Source of the DNA: Iris pallida
Taxonomy: Eukaryota; Streptophyta; Magnoliopsida; Asparagales; Iridaceae
Length of the DNA: 64,000 nt
Direction of reading: 5' to 3'
Assembly (NCBI GenBank): GCA_029216955.1
Contig: JANAVB010010791.1
Span: 6,032,838 to 6,096,837 of the forward strand
A program made the translations under genes and the position numbers. Shown here piece after piece: positions 22,782 to 35,597 of the stretch (position 1 is the stretch's first letter; each line of letters begins with the position of its first letter). The notes under the pieces are model-generated. The model saw only the letters and a program-made list of their open reading frames with translations, was not told the DNA's origin and made no database searches.

Positions 22782-24407
22782 GTGGGAGATTCGTCGTCCA
22801 CAATGCTGAGGGTTACTGGAACTGGGGGTAGCACTCCTCCGAACCTCTACGGCAACCCGATATTCCAAGAAGATGAGCCGAGGGAAACAACTCTCCTATC
22901 AGATGCAGCAAACCCCGACGTCTCCGAGGACGTCCACAACTCCCAAGACGAGACGAACTCGGAAACTGGGGGTACCGTTCCTTCCGAATCTGAACCAGAA
23001 GAGAACATACCCACGTACCCGGATGACTTCTCACTACAAGGGTATGGTTCGGAGGGCGCTTCCTCCACCACTCCGTCCATCTCTTCTTACGTAAAGACGG
23101 TATTCATGACAGACAGCAGCCAAGGTGGTTCCAGTGATCGCCAACGTATCGACACGCTCGAAGCCATATTGCTTGCCTTGGTCAAGTCTGTAGACGAGAT
23201 CAAAGCGGCCCTTCTAACTCTGCAAAGAGGGACGCTTGGCCAAACAAGCGCGAGTCCCGCGGTCAATGTGGACTCGAATTCAGCAGCATCGAACCCGGGC
23301 AACAATCCCCCTGAAGTAACGGCCCCCACCGCTGTGGATGAGGCCAGAGAAGCGAGAAGAGAGGTCCAGGAGCTTCGAGCCATGTTTCACGCTCGAGAAA
23401 ACTCTCCAGACCTCAGAATATGACAACCATACCCTGCTGCATGGAGGGATGTCCCCTTCCCGCCAAGATATAAGCCGTTCAACATCAACCCGTATGATGG
23501 CAAGACCTCCGCAAGTCGGTACATCACTTACTTCGAGGTCACCACCGACCATCTGCCCCATGACGATGCCATCCTCACACGATTATTCATCGGAGCATTG
23601 GAAGGAGTCGCCTTCGACTGGTATCGTAATCTGCCGGACAACTGCATCCACTCTTTCACCGGCCTCAAGCGCATGTTCTTGGAAAGATTCTATGAAGTAG
23701 GGCAGGACATCACCATGTCCACCCTCATGGACGTCGTCCAAGAGGAAAAAGAGCTCACGAGGAACTACATTGAGCGGTTTCGCCAAACCGCAATGAAGCT
23801 GCCGTCTGGAAATCCGGATTCCTCCTTGATTGAAATTTGCCAAAAGAGACTGCTTCCAACAATCAGTCTCTGGATGGTTGAAAGTCAATTCAAGGACTGG
23901 AAGACGTTTATCATTAGTGCCACAAGCGCCGAAGAACGACTGAAGAAGACTCGCCAACTGGGATTGCATATCTCAGAGGGAGAGAACAAGGGCAAGCGTC
24001 CTAATACCAACAGCGACAATAGGGATAGTCCCTCCAACAATCGGGACAGCAAGGACAAGCAGGCTATGGTGGCCGACACAGCACAGAAGCCTGGGCCAAA
24101 GCCGGCAGACAAACAATGGCCGCAAATCACTTGGCCGCAAATCACTTACTCCTTCGAAGACGGTCACGTCAAGCCCATCTTGGACATGCTCATACAAGGA
24201 GACAGAATTCAGCTTCCTCCACCAAGACGGGAACCGCGGCCGGCAGAGATGGAGAACCCGAAGTACTGCCATTACCACCGCTACATCCACCATGCTACAC
24301 ACGACTGCTACCAGCTAAAACGGTACATCCAAAACCTCATCGATTCGAATGCTCTGGCTATCGATTTCAAAGAGGTAACTGTGGCGGCCAATATGGTGTC
24401 AGTATAA
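22782..24407 (+). pseudogene. gag: A gag, broken
   Basis: Capsid-like Gag of Tat type. There is a Ser/Glu-rich N-terminal part to about 23420, then YKPFNINPYDGKTS, LEGVAFDWYRNLP and FYEVGQDI in the retrotransposon-gag domain. A zinc-finger-like YCHYHRYIHHATHDC lies at about 24264-24308 (a CHHC form, as in Tat/Athila elements). It is in the same frame as ORF1. TGA at 23421 interrupts it, and TAA at 24405 ends it or may be another nonsense mutation, because the same frame carries on into the protease unit. Confidence 0.8.
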
Positions 24408-25530
24408 TTCGACAGCTTTGCTCCGACGAAAACTCAAGACGGTGTGGTCCCCAACCCTTTGGCGACAATGGAGATTGCTAATCTCCCACCTCTCCGAGAT
24501 CAGGATGCTGGTCTAGTGCCTCTCACCACATCACGAGGGGAGATCATGTGGGTCCATCCAGACTTGGTATCTGAAGTGACTCAGCCCACGCCATCTTCCA
24601 CTGGCAAGAAGAAGAGTAGAAAAGTCAGGTCCTGCCGCACAATCTCGGCAGATATCGAAGAAGCTACAGCCGTCGTCACTCGGTCTGGGGCACAATCCCA
24701 ACCTGCGGCTGACAACTCGGCTGAAGATCATCAGCCCACTACAACTGACGCTCCGGGATCGGCTCAGCCTCCGACGACCGACAAGCCTAGGCCGAAGGAG
24801 ACTCGCTTTGACAAATCCCTCCGAAAAGAGGCATCACAAGGGCTGGAGAAGCCCTACAACTTCGACATCTTAGCGCAATTGGCCAACACACCGGCCAAAT
24901 TGTCATTATACGAGCTCCTGAGACTCTCCAAGGATGTTCGTACGGCTTTGAGCGATGCACTCCAAAATGTCGACGCATACCTGGCTCAGGTCAACCTCAC
25001 AGGAGAGAGCCCGCCTGCAGATCTCCAAGACAGCGCTTGCACGGGAGCAATGCCCAACATTGTCTTCACTCCGCAGGACATGCTCATCAAAACCAACCTG
25101 CACGATCGTTCGCAATACTATCGGCGACGTAAAGGTGGATCGGATGCACATCGATCCTGGCTCTTCCATAAGCATTATCCTGAAGGGTCTATTACATCAT
25201 CTCCGTATCCCAATGCATCGTCTGACGCCTACAAGCACCGCCATCAGCGGTTTCAATTCGGGCAGGAACTACCCAATTGGGAAGATTCGTCTGAAGTGTC
25301 AGATTGGCGATCTCCAATCAGAAGTCACCTGCTACGTCATAGATGCAGACACTTCATACAACATCCTCTTGGGGCACCCGTGGATACACGATTATATGAT
25401 CGTGCCTTCCACGCTGCACCGGTGCTTCAAATATGTCGACAAACACAGCTTCATGAGGACAGAATTTGCTGATATTGATCCCTTCAAAGGGGTCGAATCC
25501 TACTACTCAGACTCCAATCTGTACGAATAG
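24408..25530 (+). pseudogene. pol: A protease region, frameshifted
   Basis: The frame from 24408 encodes a Pro/Thr/Ser-rich linker followed by LEKPYNFDILAQLAN, typical of the stretch before the Tat protease. Near 25110-25130 the frame shifts by one. The protease then reads VDRMHIDPGSSISII (about 25135-25180), with Pro in the position after the catalytic Asp where Ser, Thr or Gly is usual, and later NILLGHPWIH. A TAG at 25528 follows. Aspartic protease assignment rests on D-x-G-S-S and the LLG motif. Confidence 0.75.
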
Positions 25531-26172
25531 TCGAAGAAGCATCTTGGTGAAGGAGATGTGCAAGCTCGTACCGAGACAGCCACAGGATCAGAAGAACCTC
25601 TGACGATCCACCTCCATGCTCGTAAACCTGGCAAGTCTGCACCCCTTACCGCCACTTTGCGTAAGGACGTAATCAACCTCTCAGCACAAGAAGAGCAGAT
25701 GATAATCCGGCTGCCAAGGTCTGGCCAAGTGCCAAGATCCACAACGGAGCCACTGACAATCAGGCTGCCAAGAGTCGGCCAGCCGCAAACGGAGAAGCTC
25801 TATCCCTCCGACAAGCCAATGACGATACGCCTTCCTAAGAAGGGTCGTCACCCCGACGCGAGGCCTGGAACTTCTAGCGAACCAACCACTCCCCGCCCAG
25901 CATCGAGTACCAGACTAGGGGTCGCTAGTCTGCCAACAACTCCACGTTCTGCTCCACTAGCTGAACCTCTGACGATCAAGCTGCCCAGGTCGTCCTCTCA
26001 GTCTTCGTTTATACAGGGGTGGCCGAAGAAGAACCGGAACTAGCCAAGTATGTGGCTGCCCACACTGATGTTCCCTCCGCAGATGATGTAATCCCCCTAG
26101 AAAAGATACCTCACTTCATCAATAAAGGGCTATCTTTGAACTACCTCGAGCTTAATAAGCTATGTACAATGT
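25531..26172 (+). pseudogene. A protease-RT linker with repeated TIRLP motif
   Basis: Continues the protease frame and contains five copies of a motif (EEPLTIHL, EEQMIIRLPR, EPLTIRLPR, KPMTIRLPK, EPLTIKLPR) between about 25590 and 25990, spaced by Pro/Thr/Ser-rich sequence. From about 26020 the likely frame changes (VAEEEPELAKYVAAHT) and returns at about 26200. Ogre elements carry an intron between protease and RT. An intron here is possible, but I did not find a convincing pair of sites. Confidence 0.5.
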
Positions 26173-28230
26173 ATGCTATGGAGCACGGGCACTCACCTAC
26201 ACACACAGGTGACAAATGTGTACACCGTAATCCAGCTTGCTCCAGTGGAAGACACTTACCGCATAATCGAGGGAGGGGACCATACAATCATCTTCGGCCG
26301 GAAGGACGATCCGCAGCCCTTCACCATAGAAGAAGTCGACCTTGAATCAGATGCCGAAAGACTGCCCCTGTATCTTTATAGCCCCCAATCCAAACATCTC
26401 ATGCAGAAACAGGGGTATGATCTGGAGACGACACCAGGCTTGAACTACAGCACCGGACGACGACTACCTTTAAAGCCATCGGTCCCGACTGGCAAATCAT
26501 GGGACTACTATAGCAAGATTCGATGTGGGTTAGGGTATGTTACACCCACGACGACTCCTGAGAGTTCAGATGAAGAATGTGACTGGCATTCACATTCAAC
26601 CGGGTCACCAACTTCTGACTCAGATACCAGCATCGGAGATGTATTCAGACAAGTCTTATCAGTCAACATGGCATTCGCCGACGCTTATGAAGAAGATGAA
26701 GACATTCCGGAAATCCTCGAGTTAGAGCCATGGGCCCAACAGTTGGATGCACAATGGGAAAAACGGTTCGAACAGAGAGAACCTCCTACAGAAGATGAGG
26801 TCATACAAGTAGACCTCGGCAGCGAATCTTCTCCAAAACCGATCTTCGTCAGTAAAAGCTTAACAGACGAAGAGCGAGAATCGCTACTGGAACTTGTCAA
26901 AGAATATATTGATGTGTTCGCCTGGAGCTATGAAGACATGCCGGGGTTAAATCCCGATATTGCTCTTCACAAACTTAACATTCGGCCAGATGCAAAGCCA
27001 GTCAAGCAACAACAGCGACGCTTCCGCCCGGGCATCATGGATGCGATCGAAGCCGAAGTCAACAAACTAATAGCCAGCGGCTTCATTCGTGAGGAGCAAC
27101 ATCCTGACTGGGTCGCCAACATAGTACCCGTCCTCAAGAAGAATGGAAAGATTCGAATCTGTATCGACTTCCACAATCTGAACGAGACATGCCCCAAAGA
27201 TGAATTCCCACTCCCTATCACAAACATCATGATTGACAACACTTGCGACTTCGAACGTATGTCATTCATGGATGGCTTCTCAGGATACAACCAAATCAAG
27301 ATGTCTCCTGACGACGAAAAGCATACATCATTCCGAACATCGATTGGCACGTACTGTTACACAGTCATGCCTTTCGGTTTGAAGAATGTCGGCGCCACAT
27401 ATCAAAGAGCCATGAGCATCATCTTCAGAGATCACTTACGTAAGATGGTAGAATGCTATGTTGATGACATCGCCGTCAAGAGTCGCTGTAAGGGAGACCA
27501 TCTGCAGGATCTGAGGACGGTATTCGACCTGATGCGAGCACACAATTTAAAAATGAACCCCACAAAATCCTTCCTGGGGGTATCCAGCGGGAAGTTCTTG
27601 GGCTTCATCATCACCGCCCAGGGTATCCATGTAGATCCTGAGAAGACAAAGGCAATTATGGAGATGGCTCCCCCGAGAAATCTTCGCGAACTTAGAGGCC
27701 TCCAAGGGAGGCTAGCTTACATCAGGAGGTTCATTTCTAACCTCTCCGGGCGATGTCGACCATTCACCCATCTCATGAAGAAAGGCGTCTCATTCGTATG
27801 GGACGAAGAATGTCAGCGTGCCTTCGACAGCATCAAAGAATATTTGTCGAACCCTCCAGTCCTGGTGGCCCCGGTTGCTGAAAAACCATTCCTGCTCTAC
27901 GTACGAGCAATAGAACATTCCCTCGGGGCTCTGCTGGCACAAAACAATGATGCAGGCCATGAGCAAGCCATATATTACCTCAGTCGAATGATGATTGGGC
28001 CAGAGCACCGATACACCACTGTGGAGAAGGAATGCCTTGCCCTGGTGTCCGCCATTCAGAAGACACGGCACTATGTCACTGGACAAACAATACATGTGAT
28101 CTCACGAGTCAACCCTCTCAGAGTCCTCATGACTAAACCAGGGGCACTCAGCTCTCGCCTCGCTACATGGGCAATATTGTTGTCCCCTTATCATATGATC
28201 TTCGTCCCGCAAAAGGCTGTCAAAGGTTAA
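26173..28230 (+). pseudogene. pol: A reverse transcriptase and first RNase H
   Basis: RT motifs run in order: RRFRPGIMDAIEAEV, KKNGKIRICIDFHNLN, FMDGFSGYNQI, MPFGLKNVGATYQRAM, catalytic YVDD at 27457-27468 and FLGFIITAQGI. Then comes a gypsy-type RNase H from about 27870 (LLYVRAIEHSLGALL, where the usual catalytic Asp of the first motif is Arg-Ala-like, so it is probably inactive, then VEKECLALVSAIQK). TAA at 28228 falls in KG-stop-VLADFLA, where relatives have Gln. Otherwise open for 685 codons. Confidence 0.9.
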
Positions 28231-28780
28231 GTCCTGGCGGACTTTTTGGCCGCCCACCCAGGTTCGGAGTCATCCAGAATATATGAAAAAATCCCAGATG
28301 AGGTCGTCGACTCGCATGCAACCTCTCACGATAGTATCTGGCAAATGTTCTTCGACGGTGCTTCGAGAACTGGACCCAAGGGCAATATCGTCGTCGGAGT
28401 CGGGGTGGTGCTGGTCTCCCCTTCCGGATTGGTGATTAACCGCGCTTATTCTCTTACAGAACCCTGCTCTAACAATGTGGGCGAATACAACGCTTTGGTC
28501 ATTGGCCTCCAACTGGCAAGAGAGCTGGGGGTAGAATATCTTGAAGTATACGACGATTCTCAGTTAATCGTCAATCAGATCCGGGACTCATACGAAGTCT
28601 GCCACGAAGATATGATCCCCTATCACCAAATAGCGATCGACATCATCTCGTCGTTCGAGGGGTTCTTCATCGAGCATGTTCCCAGACTCCGAAACATCGA
28701 AGCCGATGCCCTAGCTGGCCTTGTCGCTTCTCTAGCAGTTCCGAACTATGCTCGCCAATCAGTGGATGTGATAGGCCATG
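28231..28780 (+). pseudogene. pol: A archaeal-type second RNase H
   Basis: Follows the first RNase H in the same frame. MFFDGASRTG, VGEYNALVIGLQLA, YDDSQLIVNQI and EADALAGL carry the four acidic catalytic positions (Asp, Glu, Asp, Asp). A second RNase H of this type is the hallmark of the Tat lineage and probably replaced the decayed first one. Confidence 0.85.
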
Positions 28781-30111
28781 AACTGGTCTGTCCCAAGAAC
28801 AATGTGCAATTCGTGGCGAGTTATTCCGCCCAGACGATTGACGAAGTCCCGGATTGGAGACAACTATTCATTGACTTCGTCGTCTACGATATCCTGCCCG
28901 AGAACCCAATGGAAGCCATCTCCATCAGACGGCGTTCTCTCAGATTCTTCTACGATACAGAAATGAAAATGCTGTATCGACGATCCTACGATGGGTTATT
29001 GCTTCGGTGTCTGTCAAACGCAGAAGCCAAAGAAGCCGTACGAGAAGCTCACGACGGTGTTTACGGGGCCCATCAGCCTGGTCCTAAATTGCAAGACCGT
29101 CTTCGCCGAATGGGCTACTACTGGCCCACGATGGTAGCAGATGCGATAGACTATGCTAGAAAGTGCAAAGCCTGCCAAGTCCACGCGGACTTTATCCACC
29201 AACCATTCGAATTTCTACATCCGACAGTGGCGTCCTAGCCATTCGAAGCATGGGGGATGGATATCATTGGTCAAATCACTCCACCTTCCTCCCGAGGACA
29301 TCGCTTCATACTCGCAATCACAGATTACTTTTCCAAATGGACGGAAGCTGTCCCGCTTGCAGAAGTCAAGACTTCAAACGTGATCAGCTTCCTTAAGCAT
29401 CACGTTATCTATCGCTTTGGATTGCCCCGAAGGATCATCCACGATAATGGTCCACAGTTTGCAAGCCACGCCTTCTATCGGTTCTGCGACAAGCACCGCA
29501 TCCAGAACATTGCTTCGATGCCATACAATCCAACAGCGAATGGGTTGGCAGAAGCATTCAACAAAACCATCATCAAGTTACTCAAGAAGTTCGTATCGTC
29601 CAACAAACACGACTGGAACGAGAAGCTCGGAGAATGCTTGCGGGCGTACCGCACCACGGTCCGAACAGCCACAGGGAACACACCATTCTCCCTGGTGTAC
29701 GGGAGTGAAGCAGTTCTCCCATTGGAGACTCAAATACCCTCACTCCGCGTCGCCCTCACTTATCAATTGACGACGGATGATAACTACCGACGTCGACTAC
29801 AAGAGTTAGAGGCCTTGGATGAAAAGCGCCTCCTGGCTCAGCAAAGGATCGAACTATACCAGGCACGCATCTCTGGAGCCTTCAACAAGAAGGTTAAAAT
29901 TAGAACATTCCAAGTGGGCGATCTCGTCCTGGCAGTCCGAAGGCCGATGGTCATGACTCACAAGACCACCGGCAAGTTCCAGCCGAAATGGGAAGGTCCA
30001 TTCATTATTGAGATTGTATTCTCCAACGGTGCTTACCGCCTCGCAAAACAAAATGGAGACTTGCTCATGTTGCCCGTCAACGGCAAGTTCCTGAAAAAAT
30101 ATTATGTCTAA
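28781..30111 (+). pseudogene. pol: A integrase
   Basis: HHCC zinc-binding part (AHDGVYGAHQ...CKACQVH, about 29050-29180). TAG at 29236 falls inside ASWPFEAWG (Trp expected). The core has MDIIG, HDNGPQF and NGLAEAFN giving Asp, Asp, Glu. A C-terminal part with GPFII and the final FLKKYYV ends at 30111. No chromodomain, as is normal for Tat elements. Apart from the one stop it is intact. Confidence 0.9.
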
Positions 30112-30119
30112 ACGACATT

Positions 30120-30410
30120 TTCCAGATTATCGAGTTATGTACCCGCTGGTACCGCTGAACTCACATCAACAAAATTCCAGATCATTGAGTCATGTACCCG
30201 ATGGTGCCGCTGAACTCACATTCACAATATTCCAAATTATCGAGTCATGTACCCGCTGGTGCCGCTGAACTCACACCCCCAAATTTCCAGATTATCGAGT
30301 CATGTACCTGCTGGTGCCGCTGGACTCACGACCACTCATCCCAGATTATCGAGTTATGTACCCGCTGGTGCCTCTGAACTCACCTTCCGGTCACTCTTTC
30401 AGATAGTAAG
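30120..30410. repeat. 55 bp tandem repeats after A pol
   Basis: Five units of about 55 bp, each with ATTATCGAGTCATGTACCCG, CTGGTGCCGCTGAACTCAC and a variable end. Tandem repeats between pol and the 3' LTR are common in Tat/Ogre elements. The stretch 30411-30640 is non-coding, with single copies of CATTACCTCTGAGT. Confidence 0.85.
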
Positions 30411-30639
30411 TCATGTATGATCATACCTCTGAACTTTCTTCCTGGAAGAGATCCTCCCTCATGATCCACTACCTGCACTCCCAGTGCACAAAAAGGGTAA
30501 TCGATCCACGAAATCACAAAAACGGCCATGTCCTCATTACCTCTGAGTCGTTTCACTTCCGTCAAAAACAAACCACCCCTTGCATAGAACTTCCATATCT
30601 TTATTACCTCTGAGTCGTTCTATGTACCCTCCTTCATTG

Positions 30640-31250
30640 AGCCCACTCCTGTCATGTCCTCATTACCTCTGAATGGGAAGGCTCCGTCGAAGAAACCCTC
30701 ATATTTGCCATGTCCTCATTACCTCTGAGTAAATATGTTGGCCCTCCCTCGACTTATTATCCGTACCAAAAAAACAAAAACCCCAGGGTACGCCAAGGAT
30801 AATAGGTCCACAAATATCCTCTGTGGAGTCCACTCCTGCCATGTCCTCATTACCTCTGAGCAGGAAGACTCCACGGTAAAACCTTCGTACTTACCATGTC
30901 CTCATTACCTCTGAGTAAGTATGTTGGTCCTCTCTCGTCTTATTATCCGTACCCTGAACTAGGGTACGCCAAGGGTAATAGGTCCACAAATGTCCTCTGT
31001 TGACCACAAATGTCCTCTGTTGACCACAAATGTCCTCTGTTGACCACAAATATCCCCTTTGGAGTCCACTCCTGCCATGTCCTCATTACCTCTGAGTAGG
31101 AAGACTCCACGGTAAAAACCCTCATACTTGTCATGTCCTCATAACCTCTGAGTAAGTGTGTTGGTTCCCCTCCATCCTATTATCTGTATCCTAAGACGGG
31201 GTACGCCAAGGGTAATAGGCCCACAAATGTCCTTTGCTAAGTCTCTTAGT
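30640..31250. repeat. Longer degenerate repeats and a 20 bp array in A
   Basis: Three or four units of roughly 200-240 bp share CATGTCCTCATTACCTCTGA, GGAAGACTCC and CGCCAAGGGTAATAGGTCC. Inside one unit a 20 bp segment (AATGTCCTCTGTTGACCACA) is repeated about 3.5 times at 30984-31056. From 31250 to 31650 I see only further diverged copies and an A-rich stretch that is the 3' flank of the antisense gene. Confidence 0.75.
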
Positions 31251-32718
31251 ACAAGCCCACCATTTCTCATCATGCCCCGGGAGCCCAGCCGCTCCATGGC
31301 ATTCTATCTCCCGATACCCTGAACACCCACGACCACCTTACCGTAGAACCGTTCCAGGTATCCCCAATCAAACTTGTTATCCATACCTAAAACCAAGGTA
31401 TGCCAGGGGTAACAAGTCCACAAACAAGTCCCCCATGCGGGGCAAACATCACCACAAATACCACAAGCAAACAAGCAATACAAATAAAGGGTAGAATAGA
31501 AAGTACTCTTTATTTGAAGGACGAAAAAAGTATTACATGTTTTGGGGCCACGTCCCTCTCAAAGAGAAAAGAAAAGGAAAAAACAGGAACAAAATCAGAA
31601 GAAAAAAAAAGGCCGACTATAGTTCGGCATTACACAGTTCCAAGAGGCGACTTCTCACCAAGACAGTCCCCGCTCAAGCCTCTGTTTCGCACGACGCTCG
31701 GCCTCCTGGGACAACTGCTCTGCATCATTCAGATACATATATGCCTGCCAGTCGTTCTCCATCTTCTTTAGGGCAAGTTCTAGATTGGCAGAAGCCCTAC
31801 TAAACTTGTCAGCCTCCTGAATGGCAATTCCTTTCTCAGCACGAGCATCTTCGAGCTCGGACTCCAAGAAAGCCAGCTTTCTCTGAAGCTCTAGGATTTG
31901 CTCCCTGGTATCAGCTACCCCGCGGGAGGCCGTCGCTTCCTGAGCCGCACAATCTTCAGTCCAACGATTCCATTGATCATATGACTGAGTCAGATCCTGG
32001 CAGTCCTTCAATATAGTTGGCTTGATCGATTCCCGAGCAAGCCTAACCTTCTCCACCGCGGTCATAAGGAAATTGCGCTCTTGGTTTATTGCCGCGGGTA
32101 AATCAGCTTGCTGCAGCACGCGGAACTGGGCCACAAGACGATCAGCCTCTAACAGCTTAGGCTCCAGAAGCGCAGCCAGTCCCGCTCCACCAGGGAGTGT
32201 TCTAAGGATATTAATCTGGCCACCAGCGCATTGGCGGGCCATAGAAAAGGGAGTCCCCCTCTCCACAGCTGCCTCAATCCCCCTCTTCAGGTGGCGGTAG
32301 AAACTATCAACCACATCCTGGGATACTTCATCCAAAACTTTCGTAGAGGACGGTGTCAAAGGGAGTATGGCAGACAGTACCGAAGGAGTAGCCTCAGAAC
32401 TGGCCGTCCCCGTCACCAGGGAAACGAATCCTGTGCGAAAAGAGGCATGGATGGCAGCTAGCTCCTCTTCCGCCGCCCGAAGAGCCTGGATACTTGGAAG
32501 AGCGGAAAGGTTAACTCCCGAAACCCTATTCGCAGAGGATGACGCAGAAAGCGTCGCCCCTCGCTCCAGCCGTGCTATCACCAAGGCTCCCGAACTTGAC
32601 TCAGCTGGAAGCCCCTCAGTATGGGTTAGAAAAGAAGGAGGCACGCGTACTTCTATCAGAATCCCCCCGGTAGAGTCCGCCCTGGCAATGTCCATCACCG
32701 ACAATAAAGGGGTGGGAC

Positions 32719-32808
32719 CTGCACATCCAAAGCAATCATTAATCCACGAAGGACAGGGTCATAGAGCAAATAGGCCTCCTCACAAGTTAAAAAGCTGGCT
32801 TATCTTAC
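32719..32808 (-). other. Intron 3 of the antisense gene
   Basis: CCCCTG|GTAAGA ... GGATGTGCAG|GTCCCA, 90 bp, phase 1. It joins exon 3 to the frame that continues SVMDIARAD. Confidence 0.7.
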
Positions 32809-33142
32809 CAGGGGAAGAGCTCGGAGGCTGCAGCTCGTTCGAAGCTAGCATGGATTCCCCACCTGTAGCTCCCAACTAAAATTCAGCCGACTTTTCTGCC
32901 CCATCCACCCCTGAAGGGGAGTCAGTCGGGTCAGCATCATCCTGTTGGAATTCAGCTGGCTCAGGGACAGGGGCAATAGCGCCCCCGTCCCCATGAGTCG
33001 AGGTCTCAGCAAGGTGAGACTCCCCGGCCACCTCCGGAAGAACCCCAGCGGGAGTGATGGCGGTGCACATATCGTGGATCAAAGTAGACAAGGCTGGATC
33101 AACTTCAGTAGTCAAGTCTCAAGAAGCAGACTTCTCGGATGC

Positions 33143-33215
33143 CTACAAAAGAGCAAAAAATGATTAGGCTATAATTTAGAAAAAGAAGGAAAAAGGCGGC
33201 TGAAATTCCAATCAC
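33143..33215 (-). other. Intron 2 of the antisense gene
   Basis: TCTGAG|GTGATT ... CTCTTTTGTAG|GCATCC, 73 bp, phase 0, T-rich before the acceptor. The ORF read through it gains a hydrophobic stretch that is not part of the protein if it is spliced. Confidence 0.7.
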
Positions 33216-35597
33216 CTCAGAAATAGTGTCAACATCAATAAACAGCCTGCGACGTCTTACCGCAGCCCGCTTTGAGGAGTAGGTCCTGTCATCGTCAGTA
33301 GACAGACGCATGCCTCGTGGGTGCGAAGCACCAGGCACAACAGGTGGATGATCCTCCACCTCTTCGTCCGGCACATTAGGAGGCTGGTCCCCCACTTCCT
33401 CGTCCGAAGAATGCGGCGAGTCATCGGCGGCCTGCTCGGCATCCTCTTCATCCACCGCAGTGGACTCCGAGTCTGGCACGGGAACCCTATTCGCCCCTCC
33501 CTTTCTCTTTCTGGAACCCTCTGGCTTTTCTGCCAAGCCGGTCCCGACAATGAAGCTGGTATTCATATCAAAGTTCATGGGAGGTTTGCTCGCCGCAACG
33601 TAATAAAGAGCCGCCATGTACAGAATATCCCCTTGCGTGTTAGCGTCAGGGACTGAGAAGCTAGCCCGGGTATGAACAGTATTGTAATAATGCCACGCCC
33701 TGATGCCGTCAAGAACACTGCCCTCGAAGCCCAGACAAGCACTGGGGCAGTCAAAGAACAGCTGACTATACCCGAATTGACGAAAAAACCTACTAGGCAA
33801 ATAAGGCTCCAAGTATACGTTATTTCGATAACGATATACTAGGTGCGCAGGGCGAATGTTGCGCAGCCATAGAAGCATCTTCCCAGATAAGAGCTGGGGA
33901 GGTTCAATGCCATCAACGTGTACCCTCCTCACTTCTCTAGGGGTAAACTGAGGAAGAGACACAAAGAAGTCGGGCCCGTCAACTCTTGCCAGCGCCCTTC
34001 GACAAGCCGGCATGGTGTCATACTCCCAAGATTGATGGCGGTATCGGAAGAGGAAGGCGTCATCAGCGGTGACATCATCCTCTGTCCCGGCCCTCATCAA
34101 TGACCGGTAATGCATCAATAACCACCCCATAAGATAGTGGTATGGTAGCTCTATCCGCTCGAAGTCCAGCGTCGTCTCACGAGCAATGACTTTAGATGTA
34201 AAGGCACGGAGGCCGTGGTGTATGCTACACACCATAGCCGAAAGAAGGGCCAGTCTTACTTTAAAGACCAGCTTCACAGCCGGAAGAATAAAATGGCGGC
34301 TGATCCTTTCAGTAGAACCCGCCCCTCCCGAGACTACGCAATTTCGTAGCCATACCATCAAGAACCCGGCCAAGATTACTTTATCGGACATTTGCTGGGT
34401 ACCGTAGTGGAAATAACTGAAGGAGTCAGTATGGCTCCCAAACCTGTCACGGGTGGACCTCGACCTTTTGGCCTTCAACATCATGTTCTTCACCTCCTCC
34501 GGGGTTTGAGGACCTCGAGACGAAACCCGACCGGAAGGACGTAATTTGAAAAGATACGCAACCCAGGCCGTAGTATGAGGGGCGTTCCCTTCTAAGCTAT
34601 TTTCTTTCTTGATAGCAATCTGGTGGCAGATGCTATGGTGGCATAACAGTTCTCGGTACACAGCGACGAAACCAGGAAATCGTCGATCCAGGTCATCGAA
34701 TTCCTCGTTCGTCGGGGTATATACTTCAAAGGCCTCACCTCCCCACGGAAGCTTGGAAACAGCATGCATCTCATGGAGAGCAAGTCCCAACTCTCCCCCG
34801 GGCGCGAAGAAAGTCCCCGTATGCCGGCTATACATCTCCAAAAGGGCCATGAACAACGGCTTGTTAATGGGCAATCCGTAACATCTGCCCCGAATGGCGT
34901 AGAAAAGGTCAATCTCCCGAAGGAGTTCCTCGTAGTTCCTCAGGATCCATGAGGAAAGATTGGTCCATGTGGGAATGGGGTTTATCCAATTCAGTAGCGA
35001 CAACCTGCCCACGGGATAGGACCCCTTGCGATCGAGTTGGTTCAGGAAGGTGTCAGCTCGGGTAAAAGAAAAGTTAGGACCAGACACATTGATAAAAGTA
35101 CCAGGAATCAGCCCCATCACAGTCCGGCTGCCTGACTCCCTACTTGCACATGCCGACCTAATACTCATATTATAGTGGATGTTGCCCACGAACATCCCCT
35201 GTTGGATTGGAGTCAGAGAACCTGCAATTTTCCTGCCCAACGGCACCATGTTAAACCACGAGAGAGGAAAATGCCGCTCCATCTCAGGAATATATATCCA
35301 CCCCGTCTACAGTGAAGTCCCAGTTCTCAGAAACGTCCAACATTCGGGAGTTTTTTACGGAGAAAGCATCTCCGAAGAGGAAAGCTGGTTTCAGATATTC
35401 TCAGTCCAGTTTCCCCGAATTCATCATAGTGCAAAGAAAATAGAAATGCTGGTTGTTGATGGCAGCCACCCTCTCCAAAGGCTCATTAGAGGGAAGTTGG
35501 TCTGTCATATGTCGAATTAGATCGTCAAGCCGCACACCCATGGCAAACTGAGTCGAACCCACCAGAAGCTCTCCAGCCGGGTTGGTTGGGAGGTTCA

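Noticed and set aside
25531..26200. Ogre-type intron between protease and RT in A
   Set aside because: Two frame changes suggest something here, but no convincing donor and acceptor pair restores the frame, so frameshift mutation is equally likely.
30120..31250. Repeat array considered as a CRISPR-like array
   Set aside because: Units are long, diverged and continuous without unique spacers, and the context is a plant retrotransposon.
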